Positions 1-6,200 are shown, counted from the first letter of the stretch. The stretch: 12,652 nt of DNA from an uncultured Collinsella sp. (GCA_900547855.1 URIK01000043.1:1-12652), one strand, 5' to 3'. Numbers and translations are program-made. The notes: generated by a model from the letters alone, not told the origin.

Positions 1-47
1 CTACACTCGACTAGTCGTCGGCAGCGTCAGATGTGTATAAGAGACAG
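1..47 (+). other. Illumina P5 tail, i5 index and Nextera adapter (not genomic)
   Basis: Bases 1-6 (CTACAC) match the end of the P5 flow-cell oligo. Bases 7-14 (TCGACTAG) sit where the i5 index goes and match, from memory, Nextera XT index S513. Bases 15-28 are the read-1 adapter beginning TCGTCGGCAGC, and bases 29-47 are the 19-bp Tn5 mosaic end. This is library residue left on the contig, so genomic sequence begins at about 48. Confidence 0.98.
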
Positions 48-48
48 C

Positions 49-210
49 GCGGGGAGTGCGGCCGGCGTGGGCTTTCCGGCCGCCATGCTCGACGTAGTGG
101 ATGTCGAGGACGAGTCGCCCCAAGAGCTCCTGGCTCGAGCCGAACGCGAAGGCCTCGACCCCCGCGACCTTGCCGTCGATGACGACTGCGGAGCGTCTGA
201 CGACTGGTGA
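49..210 (+). CDS. 3' end of an unidentified reading frame, truncated by the contig edge
   Basis: The frame read from base 49 stays open for 53 codons up to TGA at 208-210, with the high-GC codon use of the surrounding chromosome. The fragment contains PAAMLDVVDVEDESP followed by a probable amphipathic helix (QELLARAEREG) and an acidic tail ending DDW. I do not recognise the family. The 5' part is lost under the adapter. A separate small gene starting at GTG 67 or ATG 85 cannot be excluded, but no convincing Shine-Dalgarno sequence supports either. It converges with the DUF3800 gene, with only 7 bp between the two stop codons. Confidence 0.45.
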   Translation, partial: AGSAAGVGFPAAMLDVVDVEDESPQELLARAEREGLDPRDLAVDDDCGASDDW

Positions 211-217
211 CCCCGGG

Positions 218-895
218 TCAGTTCATCCTTTTCTTCCTGAGATATAAGAGAAATCCCTTTTTGAACGTCCTTCGGGTTCCAAAAAATAGCCGATCAGTCT
301 TTGTATCTTCCTTGCTGTCAAACTTGATAGCCGTTAGCTCGATCGTACAGATGTAGTCAGCAACTTGGAATAGCCGGTAGGCTCGTGGTGTGGCTTCTCG
401 GTATACGATGACATCCCTTGCTAGAACGTACTCAAGCGCAGAATGAATGACCTCCGTTACAATCGGTTGGCCGTTGTCGTAGTAAATCTTAACGGTGTCG
501 TATCGCTGGAAGAATTCCAGATGGTCGAAAAGTTCAACTGTGAGGTCTCGCCTCATTCTCTCCGCGAGACCGTTTTGATTGCCGGCGAATTCGCTCATTC
601 GGTATTGCAGACAGAGATAGCGTATGGGGAGATGCTGAATGAACGCGCGAAATGCGCTCAACATGTGCCTTCGCTGCTCCTTGGGAAGATCTTTGTAGTC
701 GCCGTTTCCATTCAGTAGGGGTCCTGCATGAAAAGGCGTATTGGGAAGCGAGGACTGCGACAGGGTGCGCTCGTAGCGGTCAATGCGTTCAACGATTGCA
801 TCGTTTTGATCGTGAAAAACGAGGGTGACGAGGTAGTAGTTGGAGACGCCTCCGAGGTCGCCAGATTCGTCAACAAAGACGGAGAGTTCGCTCAT
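218..895 (-). CDS. DUF3800 domain protein
   Basis: A 225-residue protein with DUF3800 hallmarks: an N-terminal FVDESGD (residues 7-13) and a C-terminal FQVADY (176-181), with YYDNGQ (138-143) between them. The acidic residues of these motifs are the likely functional centre. The family's biochemical function is not established; a nuclease-like role is often suspected from such motifs, but that is inference. ATG at 895 is chosen over an in-frame ATG at 916 because GGAGG (902-906) sits 6 nt before it and would lie inside the longer frame. The gene is clearly more AT-rich than its neighbours, which suggests horizontal transfer. Its mRNA would be read-through of the RNA element at 915-1005, whose terminator lies immediately upstream of the ribosome-binding site. 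It converges with the frame ending at 210. Confidence 0.92.
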   Translation of the reverse strand: MSELSVFVDESGDLGGVSNYYLVTLVFHDQNDAIVERIDRYERTLSQSSLPNTPFHAGPLLNGNGDYKDLPKEQRRHMLSAFRAFIQHLPIRYLCLQYRMSEFAGNQNGLAERMRRDLTVELFDHLEFFQRYDTVKIYYDNGQPIVTEVIHSALEYVLARDVIVYREATPRAYRLFQVADYICTIELTAIKFDSKEDTKTDRLFFGTRRTFKKGFLLYLRKKRMN

Positions 896-898
896 GAT

Positions 899-954
899 GG
901 GCCTCCATTTTTGCAAAAAAATGCCGGGGGTAAGACCCCGGCTCTTGGAGGCCC
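899..954 (-). promoter_or_regulatory. Long-range inverted repeat masking the DUF3800 ribosome-binding site
   Basis: On the minus strand GGGCCTCCA (954-946) is a perfect 9-nt complement of TGGAGGCCC (907-899), which contains the DUF3800 Shine-Dalgarno GGAGG. The two arms enclose the terminator hairpin at 923-942. If transcription reads through, the same transcript can therefore fold so that the start site is occluded. The pairing is seen directly; its regulatory effect is inferred. Confidence 0.55.
915..942 (-). terminator. Terminator between RNA copy 1 and DUF3800
   Basis: On the minus strand a 7-bp stem GCCGGGG/CCCCGGC with a 6-nt loop is followed by CA-less spacing of one A and seven T (921-915). 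It is a textbook intrinsic terminator placed just before the DUF3800 ribosome-binding site. Confidence 0.85.
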
Positions 955-1005
955 CTCTTTTGGAGGGAACCGTATTCTTTATACCATGAGATAAGGGGTG
1001 CTTTC
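915..1005 (-). ncRNA. DUF3800-associated structured RNA, copy 1
   Basis: A roughly 90-nt RNA is predicted from a strong promoter to a terminator. In order it holds TTGAAAGC, the block ATCTCATGGTATAAAGAA, then a hairpin. The hairpin stem is GGU-CCCUC paired with GAGGG-GCC, with one bulged U on the 5' side and a CAAAA loop. It is followed by CCTCCAAGAG and a GC-rich terminator. The same order recurs at 1150-1240 and, on the other strand, at about 1311-1384. Bulge base and closing pairs differ between copies while the stem is kept. It could be a trans-acting small RNA, a leader attenuator for DUF3800, or both. Confidence 0.7.
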
Positions 1006-1012
1006 AAGTAAT

Positions 1013-1041
1013 ATTATAATAAGCAAACATATGTTCGTCAA
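1013..1041 (-). promoter_or_regulatory. Sigma-70-type promoter for RNA copy 1
   Basis: On the minus strand TTGACG (1041-1036) and a perfect TATAAT (1018-1013) are separated by 17 bp. Transcription should start near 1005, which is exactly where homology with RNA copy 2 begins (TTGAAAGC). It is the best promoter in the window. Confidence 0.75.
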
Positions 1042-1149
1042 ACTACCTGCGAAAAGTCCTTAGCCGTCCAGAGGTGGGTAGAGCGGCTCGTAAATTGCTG
1101 ACGCAATGGGCCGGCGTTTTCCCGAGAAGTATTTAGTCTTGACTCGCAT

Positions 1150-1176
1150 AAAAAATGCCGGGGGACATCCCCCGGC
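1150..1176 (-). terminator. Terminator of RNA copy 2
   Basis: On the minus strand a perfect 8-bp stem GCCGGGGG/CCCCCGGC with a 4-nt loop is followed by an A and six T. Compared with copy 1 the stem is conserved but the loop differs. Confidence 0.8.
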
Positions 1177-1240
1177 TCTTGGAGGTCCCTTTATTCGAGG
1201 GTACCGATTTCTTTATAGCATGAGATCGGACGGCTTTCAA
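1150..1240 (-). ncRNA. DUF3800-associated structured RNA, copy 2
   Basis: This is homologous to copy 1 along its length: TTGAAAGC, ATCTCATGCTATAAAGAAAT, a bulged hairpin and CCTCCAAGAG, then the terminator. Here the hairpin is GGU-CCCU paired with AGGG-ACC with a bulged A. The G-U pair and bulged U of copy 1 are thus replaced by an A-U pair and an A bulge, a compensatory pattern that favours a real RNA structure. CCGAT (1229-1225) can also pair with ATCGG (1208-1204). No TATAAT-like box is seen at the position equivalent to the copy 1 promoter, where the sequence is GC-rich, so expression is uncertain. Confidence 0.6.
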
Positions 1241-1310
1241 ATGGCGCCATGTGGATGGGATGGGATGGCGCGCCTGATAAAGCCCTCAATGAATGGCATC
1301 TAACTAGCGT

Positions 1311-1384
1311 TCGTGATATAAAGAAATCTGTCATCTCAAAAGAGAGGGCTTCCAAGTGCCGGGGACGTTTTCCCCGGCTTTTTT
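1311..1384 (+). ncRNA. DUF3800-associated structured RNA, copy 3, opposite strand
   Basis: The plus strand carries the same ordered blocks: TATAAAGAAATC (1317-1328), a hairpin with stem UCUC/GAGA, an AAAA loop and an A bulge on the 5' side (1333), TTCCAAGTG (1350-1358) and a GC-rich terminator. It diverges from copies 1 and 2 and has no gene downstream in its direction, because the next gene (1512-3113) is on the opposite strand. No clear promoter is seen. It may be a trans-acting RNA or a remnant. Confidence 0.5.
1358..1384 (+). terminator. Terminator of RNA copy 3
   Basis: An 8-bp stem GCCGGGGA/TCCCCGGC (1358-1365 and 1371-1378) is followed by six T (1379-1384). It points in the plus direction, opposite to the terminators of copies 1 and 2. 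Confidence 0.8.
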
Positions 1385-1415
1385 CATTTCGGTGTCAATT
1401 CAAATGTTTTTCGAC

Positions 1416-1511
1416 CCATCCCCTCAATAACTTGCGGTGAAATAGGGACTGAAATGGCTGTTCAGAAGCCTATTCAATCCCTATTTCACCGCAACTTATG
1501 GGTGGGGATGG
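1416..1511. repeat. 96-bp imperfect inverted repeat (hairpin element)
   Basis: The core is a perfect 17-bp pair, TTGCGGTGAAATAGGGA (1432-1448) with its complement at 1478-1494. The pairing extends inward (TGAA/TTCA, GGCT/AGCC) and outward (ATAA/TTAT after a C-C mismatch, then CCATCCCC 1416-1423 with GGGGATGG 1504-1511). It ends exactly at the stop codon of the antiporter gene. There is no T-tract on either side, so it is not a typical intrinsic terminator. A MITE- or REP-like element or a 3' mRNA stabiliser is plausible. Confidence 0.7.
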
Positions 1512-3113
1512 CTACGATGCTAGTGTGGCGATGACGGCTTCGTCGCCGGCGTATATGAGGGTGTTGCCGTCTGGGATGATCGTTTGGCCGTCGCGCTTGA
1601 GCATCACCACAATAAACGGATGCTTGCCTTGCGGCACATCGCGCAGGCGCTGGCCGGCCAGGCGACCGTGGGGCGTCACGGTGACCTCGCGCAGCGTAAC
1701 CTCGGCACGCTCTTCAAACGTTGGGGCGGCCATCACCAGCAGATCGCCTTCCTCGATGACGGTATCACCGTTGGGCAGCACCGGGTGCGCGCCATCGCGC
1801 AGCACGAGGACCACGAGCATGTCCGTCGCGCTGCCAATATCGGCGAGCGAGCGCCCGGCAAACGGATGCCCAGCGCCCACCTTGAGCTTTACAAACGACA
1901 TGCCGTCCTCGTCGCGGTAGTCGTTAAAGGTGCGGCGCACGTCGCCGGTCGCATCGATCATATCGAGCTTCTTCGCCACCGCCGGCAGCAGCGAGCCCTG
2001 CACCACAATGCTCGACACGGCAATCACAAAGACCAGGTCAAATAGGTCGTGTCCACCGGGAACGCCGGCCACCACAGTAAAGAGACTAAAGACGACCGAA
2101 GCTGCTCCGCGCAGGCCCGCCCAGCTTACGAGCGCGACCTGGCGGGGGTTCGTCTTAAAGGGCGCCAGGAGCACGCCGACGGCGATGGGACGGCTCACGA
2201 AGAGCATAAACGCCATGAGCGCCAGGCCCGGCAGCAGCATCTGCGGCAAGCGCGCGGGCGTCACGAGCAGGCCGAGCAAGAAGAAGATCGTCATCTCTGC
2301 CATCTCGGTGAGGGTGTCAAAGAAGTGTGCCATCTCGACCTTGCCGGTGATGTCGCTCGCGCCCAGCACGATGCCGGCAAGGTAAACGGCCAAAAAGCCG
2401 TTTCCGCCCAGATAGCTCGGCAGCGCGTAGGCGACAATCGCCACGGCGAACAAGAAGATGGTCTGCGCGCCCTCGGCCGTTGCGTGCGCGCGTTCAATCA
2501 GGCGGCCCGCCGCCCAGCCGATGGCAAGGCCCAGGCCCACGCCCAGGATAATCTGCTTGGCCAGCAGTGCGGGAATGTTGATGTCGCCGCCGGCCGCGAG
2601 TGTGGCGAGCACGGCGGTGAGCATGTAGGCGACGGGGTCGTTGGAGCCCGATTCGACCTCGAGCAGCGAGTCGGTGCCACCTCTCAGCGAAAGGCTGTGC
2701 TCGCGCAGAACGCTAAAGACGCTGGCCGCGTCGGTGGATGCCACGACCGATCCCAGCAGCAGGCCGCCGATCCAGTCGAACCCCAGCGCGAAGTGGGCGA
2801 ACACGCCGGTGATGCCGGCAGTGATGACGACGCCGAGCGTGCTCAGCAGCACCGCTGGCGCAGCGACGGGCTTGGCGCGGTCGATATTGGTGTTAAAGCC
2901 GCCGTAGAACATGATGAACAGCAGCGCCGTGCTGCAGACGGTTTCGGTAAGCGCATAGTCGCTAAAGTCGATATGCGCCGGGCCGTTGACGCCCAACAGC
3001 ATGCCGAGTGCGATAAAGATGAGCAGGGTGGGGAAGGGGAGTTTTTTGCCGACGGGTTTGATGGTCAGGCACAAAATGATGACGAGGCCGATAAAGAGAA
3101 GGATCTGGTTCAT
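1512..3113 (-). CDS. NhaP2-type K+(Na+)/H+ antiporter (CPA1) with C-terminal RCK_C domains
   Basis: A 533-residue inner-membrane antiporter. Residues 1 to about 385 are a run of hydrophobic helices with CPA1 signatures: ASTDAASVF (125-133) with the transport-site Asp at 128, LEVESGSNDP (151-160) with the N158-D159 pair, and WAGLRGAASVVFSL (331-344). The cytosolic tail has two RCK_C-like domains, about 405-465 (beginning FVKLKVGAGHPFAG) and 475-533 (beginning EVTVTPHGRLAG), each ending in a DGD/AGD-type turn. Such domains bind regulatory ligands and gate transport in related proteins. By family the substrate is probably K+ or Na+ exchanged for protons. E. coli NhaP2 is similar in length. The ATG at 3113 has only a distant AGGAG 12 nt upstream. 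It is divergent from the metallophosphatase gene. Confidence 0.94.
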   Translation of the reverse strand: MNQILLFIGLVIILCLTIKPVGKKLPFPTLLIFIALGMLLGVNGPAHIDFSDYALTETVCSTALLFIMFYGGFNTNIDRAKPVAAPAVLLSTLGVVITAGITGVFAHFALGFDWIGGLLLGSVVASTDAASVFSVLREHSLSLRGGTDSLLEVESGSNDPVAYMLTAVLATLAAGGDINIPALLAKQIILGVGLGLAIGWAAGRLIERAHATAEGAQTIFLFAVAIVAYALPSYLGGNGFLAVYLAGIVLGASDITGKVEMAHFFDTLTEMAEMTIFFLLGLLVTPARLPQMLLPGLALMAFMLFVSRPIAVGVLLAPFKTNPRQVALVSWAGLRGAASVVFSLFTVVAGVPGGHDLFDLVFVIAVSSIVVQGSLLPAVAKKLDMIDATGDVRRTFNDYRDEDGMSFVKLKVGAGHPFAGRSLADIGSATDMLVVLVLRDGAHPVLPNGDTVIEEGDLLVMAAPTFEERAEVTLREVTVTPHGRLAGQRLRDVPQGKHPFIVVMLKRDGQTIIPDGNTLIYAGDEAVIATLAS

Positions 3114-3262
3114 GGATAGTGTCCGCTCCTGGGTGGTTGGCGTGGCACGGTCAGTTGTCTGCGGTTATTTGTACCCAAAGATGGTGGGTTTATGGGGTTG
3201 GATTGCGGGCGTGCGCGATATCGTCATATACGGCTTCCGTCTTTGCCTCTGCTCGGAAACCC

Positions 3263-3291
3263 TTTCCAGCTTTATTGCAACGGAGTACAAT
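3263..3291 (+). promoter_or_regulatory. Candidate promoter of the metallophosphatase gene
   Basis: TTTCCA (3263-3268) and TACAAT (3286-3291) are separated by 17 bp, with a predicted start near 3298. The same TACAAT box is used before the B3/B4 gene. Confidence 0.5.
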
Positions 3292-3302
3292 GGGTAACGT
3301 TT

Positions 3303-3319
3303 AAGTTCAACTTGAAGTT
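3303..3319. promoter_or_regulatory. Palindrome at the transcription start plus 5'UTR hairpin
   Basis: TTCAA-C-TTGAA (3306-3316) is flanked by AA and TT and is palindromic apart from one position on each side. It lies immediately downstream of the predicted start and is a possible repressor site. Further on, TTGCGGC (3324-3330) pairs with GCCGCAA (3342-3348) to give a hairpin that ends 4 nt before the AGGAG (3353-3357) of the next gene. Confidence 0.35.
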
Positions 3320-3366
3320 TTAGTTGCGGCGCCGGGCTTCGGCCGCAATGCAAGGAGAGGCGTACC

Positions 3367-4206
3367 ATGGCGATCTATGTGACATCTGATGCTCACGGGC
3401 ACGTGCGTGCGCTTGACGAGGCCCTGTCTAAGATCTCGTTGACGTCCGACGACACGCTGTACGTGCTGGGCGACATGATCGATCGCGGGCCCGATCCGGT
3501 CGGCGTTATTAAGCTCGTGCGCTCGCTGCCCAACGCCCGCGCGCTTAAGGGCAATCACGAGCAGATCATGCTCGATGCCATCGTTGGCCAGGATCCGCTC
3601 GATGCCGAGACCTGGGATATCAACGGTGGCTGGACGACGCGCGAGCAGCTCAACGACATGGAATTTGAGGCATACGAGGAGCTCGTGCGATGGATGGCCG
3701 CGCTGCCGCTCTACGCGGTGGTCGAGACCGAGGAGCGCCCGTATCTACTGGTACATGCTGGAATCGAGATGAAGGCGGCGCGCGCGTTTTTGCTTGAGCA
3801 TGGCGTCGATTGTGCCGATGGCGTCGGAGCGGTGGGCGCCGATCGCGAGCTGCTGCAGCAGATGCTCGCGGTGCAGTCGTCCGATGACCTGCTATGGATT
3901 CGTCACGGCTATTGGGATGTGCCGACCGGGCTGCTTTCTGCCGAGGGCAAGGGCCCGGTCGTGGTGAGCGGTCACACGCCCACGGTATCGCTTGGGCGCT
4001 ATTGCGAAGTCGGTGGTCTGGCGGGGCTCGATGAGGAATCGGGACGCGGGCAGATCGTGCGCTTGGGCGGCGAGGACACTGCCGGTGTGCCCGATCGCAT
4101 CGACATCGACTGCGCCGCCGCCACCGGCTCCGAGTTCGGTCGCGTGGGCATCCTGCGGCTCGATGATGGGGCGGAGTTCTACGCGAACATCAACCCGGGC
4201 GAATAA
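3367..4206 (+). CDS. PPP-family metallophosphatase (Ser/Thr phosphatase / ApaH-like)
   Basis: A 279-residue soluble protein with the two-metal PPP core: SDAHGH (7-12, the DxH metal ligands D8 and H10), GDMIDRGP (35-42, D36, D39 and R40), GNHE (62-65), VHAG (129-132) and SGHTPT (201-206, a later His ligand). This active site hydrolyses phosphoesters. Close families include bacterial PrpA-like protein phosphatases and diadenosine tetraphosphatase (ApaH). Sequence alone does not decide the substrate, and the usual DIHG is DAHG here. AGGAG (3353-3357) lies 9 nt before the ATG. The gene stands alone, divergent from the antiporter and convergent with the flippase. Confidence 0.93.
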   Translation: MAIYVTSDAHGHVRALDEALSKISLTSDDTLYVLGDMIDRGPDPVGVIKLVRSLPNARALKGNHEQIMLDAIVGQDPLDAETWDINGGWTTREQLNDMEFEAYEELVRWMAALPLYAVVETEERPYLLVHAGIEMKAARAFLLEHGVDCADGVGAVGADRELLQQMLAVQSSDDLLWIRHGYWDVPTGLLSAEGKGPVVVSGHTPTVSLGRYCEVGGLAGLDEESGRGQIVRLGGEDTAGVPDRIDIDCAAATGSEFGRVGILRLDDGAEFYANINPGE

Positions 4207-4522
4207 CGGGTGCAAGGGGTAGCTAATTTGGGAAGGGTTTTTTGACTACTTTTGCCCTTCTGCCCGCTAATTGATTTCTCTGGGACGGGGATTAAATAAT
4301 CATTTGGCTGCCCGCTGGCTAAGTGAGTAGACTTTTTTGGAAATGCCGAGCACCCAACATATTTGCCTCAATAAAATCGCAGGTCAAAGACTTGTGCTCT
4401 GTCGGTGTGGTCGGGGATTCGGTAAAAGTCTACTCACTTAGTTTTGCGTGATGCATATTGTTCGCAATGTGACCCCAGCCGGGGTGATTCCATCGCAAAT
4501 TCCGGTGACCGGGGGCAGCTAA
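4207..4522. other. 316-bp intergenic region with repeat-like sequence, no gene seen
   Basis: The two stop codons converge here. GAAGGG (4232-4237) can pair with CCCTTC (4255-4260) across a T-rich loop. GGGGTAGCTAATT near 4215 and GGGGGCAGCTAATT near 4510 are near-identical direct copies at the two edges. Close to the flippase stop, ACCCC/GGGGT and CCGG/CCGG short hairpins could weakly terminate minus-strand transcripts. The middle is the inverted repeat at 4319-4441. I see no credible reading frame. Confidence 0.5.
4319..4441. repeat. 123-bp MITE-like inverted repeat
   Basis: Perfect 18-bp terminal inverted repeats CTAAGTGAGTAGACTTTT (4319-4336) and its complement (4424-4441) enclose 87 bp. 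A second nested pairing, GAGCAC (4348-4353) with GTGCTC (4394-4399), lies inside. There is no coding capacity. It could be a non-autonomous mobile element or a long hairpin at the 3' ends of the convergent genes. Confidence 0.65.
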
Positions 4523-6097
4523 TTAGGCGCCGTAGGGGTTGCGGTCGCGCTCAATGCGTTGGCGGATGTGGGCGTACTCGATAATCAGTAGCACCAGGAG
4601 TAGGACCATGATGGCTAGGTAGCTCACCACAGCGCCCATCAGACCCAGCAGCTTAATCAGGATCACCGGCAGCACTACACTTACGGCGAAGCAGATCAGG
4701 TAGATCTTGGTGACGTCTCCAGCGTGGCGCAGCACCGTGATGATGGCGTAGATAAAGTCGATGGCCGCGGTGACGCCGCCGGCGACGACCATCAGCAGCG
4801 CCAGCGTACGGTAGCGCTTAAAGCTGAGACCGTACATAAAGCTCATGAGGGGAATACCGGGACCTGCCATAAATGCGGCGCACACGCCGGTGATGACCAC
4901 GATCAGCGCCATAACGGCAACAATAATCAAGTCAAAGCGACGACGCTTGCGAGGATTGGCCCAAATGCTCGACAAGCGCAGGAGCTGCGGTTTATAGACA
5001 AATCCAATGCTCAACAGAATAGCCTGAGCTGGAAAAAAGAGGGCATTAAAGTACAGCTGGTATTTGTAGGCCAGTGTTCCTTCCATCACAAACTTGGGCA
5101 TACTCTCGATAAGGTTGAACAGGAACAGCGCACCAAAGAGCGGGGCGCACTGGACAAACAGGTGGCCGACCTCGCGCAGGCTCACGCGGCGCGATTTTTC
5201 GGTCTCGAGCAGGGCGAGCGGCGCAGTGACCAGTACGAGCGAGGCGATGGCGGTGACACCCATGGCCATGGCCGCGATGGGCATGCTGCGCGTGAGGAAC
5301 AGCGCCACGCTGAAGACCGCGATGACGCCGACGGAGCGTAGCGTTTGGCTCATGCCAGCCAGGTAGAGCTTGTCGGCCTGCTGCAGGCGGCCTTCGTACA
5401 CGTCGGCGACGCCGTCGATGACCTTATACAGGTAGACGCCCAGGCCGATCGTCGCCATCTGCGTGTCATAGCCGCGGGCGCTGCTGTACATGAGGCCGCA
5501 GCCTAGGGCGAGCGCTCCGCAGATCCAACGATTGAGCTGGTAGGAGGCGAAGGACGTCTTTTCGTCGATGTCCGAGACCTGGAAATTGCGCACGCCGTAG
5601 TTGCACGCGATCATGATGAGCGTGCCGGTGACAAAGGCGATGGAGAATTTGCCTGCTTCTTCGGCGCCCACGAGCTGCGTAGACACGATGGTGAGCAGCG
5701 GAAACGCCAAGCCCCACACGGCGGTGCCGAGGGTGTTCCAAAGATAGTCGCGACTGGTGGCGTGCTCCTCGTATTCCGCTTCCTGCATGGAGAAGCCGCC
5801 GCCGTAGACGGCGCCGAGCAGACGGTTCCACCAAGCGTTGACCATGCGGCGGACGGGGCCGGGCTCCCGATCGCGTTCGCGCCGGCGACGTGTGGCTTGG
5901 CTGCTATCGGGTCCGCCGGCGTTGCGCTGACTCAGCTCCTGGATGCGTGCGAGCTCTTCGGCCGTGTGGGAGGCAGGGAAGAGGCCGTTCTCGATGCGGC
6001 CGCCCTGCCCGTGCGCCCCGCCTGATACGGCGGGGTCGGCGACGCCGTTGCGGCGGGCGATGGCGCGGCGAATGCTGTCGAGGGGCGTGATGCTCAA
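4523..6097 (-). CDS. Wzx/MviN-type polysaccharide flippase (oligosaccharide exporter)
   Basis: A 524-residue polytopic membrane protein. After a long, charged, cytosolic N-terminal tail (1 to about 115, with a basic cluster at 70-77) come about 12-14 hydrophobic segments, the first at about 119-139. The stretch RNFQVSDIDE-KTSFASYQLNR (170-190) is typical of bacterial Wzx flippases, which move undecaprenyl-linked sugar units across the membrane for capsule, teichoic-acid or glycan assembly. The start is TTG (6097-6095) with AAAGGA 7 nt upstream. No glycosyltransferase genes lie nearby, so the glycan is unknown. The tail is unusually long for the family and may serve docking or regulation (inference). 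Related MATE-like transporters cannot be fully excluded. Confidence 0.88.
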   Translation of the reverse strand: MSITPLDSIRRAIARRNGVADPAVSGGAHGQGGRIENGLFPASHTAEELARIQELSQRNAGGPDSSQATRRRRERDREPGPVRRMVNAWWNRLLGAVYGGGFSMQEAEYEEHATSRDYLWNTLGTAVWGLAFPLLTIVSTQLVGAEEAGKFSIAFVTGTLIMIACNYGVRNFQVSDIDEKTSFASYQLNRWICGALALGCGLMYSSARGYDTQMATIGLGVYLYKVIDGVADVYEGRLQQADKLYLAGMSQTLRSVGVIAVFSVALFLTRSMPIAAMAMGVTAIASLVLVTAPLALLETEKSRRVSLREVGHLFVQCAPLFGALFLFNLIESMPKFVMEGTLAYKYQLYFNALFFPAQAILLSIGFVYKPQLLRLSSIWANPRKRRRFDLIIVAVMALIVVITGVCAAFMAGPGIPLMSFMYGLSFKRYRTLALLMVVAGGVTAAIDFIYAIITVLRHAGDVTKIYLICFAVSVVLPVILIKLLGLMGAVVSYLAIMVLLLVLLIIEYAHIRQRIERDRNPYGA

Positions 6098-6125
6098 AGC
6101 GGAGTCCTTTCTATTGCTGCGCTCT

Positions 6126-6173
6126 AGTATAGACGCGACGGTGTTCGCTCGTGTTTTTGAACAGGTTGTTCAA
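6126..6173 (-). promoter_or_regulatory. Candidate -10 box and 17-bp palindromic operator before the flippase gene
   Basis: On the minus strand TATACT (6131-6126) is a good -10 box about 30 nt before the TTG start; no clear -35 is seen. TTGAACA-GGT-TGTTCAA (6157-6173) is a perfect 7-3-7 palindrome at about -38 to -54 from the predicted start. That position suits a transcription-factor site. No regulator gene is adjacent. Confidence 0.4.
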
Positions 6174-6200
6174 TAATTTCGGCGGCGCCATTCAGTAGTC

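Noticed and set aside
896..916. Longer DUF3800 start at ATG 916
   Set aside because: It would place the strong GGAGG site inside the coding region. ATG 895 has ideal spacing to it and begins directly at the conserved domain.
443..994. Small plus-strand frames across the DUF3800 gene
   Set aside because: They overlap the convincing minus-strand gene, lack ribosome-binding sites and show no recognisable domain.
915..1240. Classical type III (ToxIN) toxin-antitoxin locus
   Set aside because: The protein is DUF3800, not ToxN-like. The RNA copies are about 90 nt and widely spaced rather than short tandem repeats. Only the promoter-RNA-terminator-gene logic is similar.
2049..3119. Long plus-strand open frame antisense to the antiporter gene
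   Set aside because: Its translation is low-complexity, rich in Gln, Arg, His and Asp, as expected for a shadow of a high-GC gene. The minus-strand antiporter explains the region.
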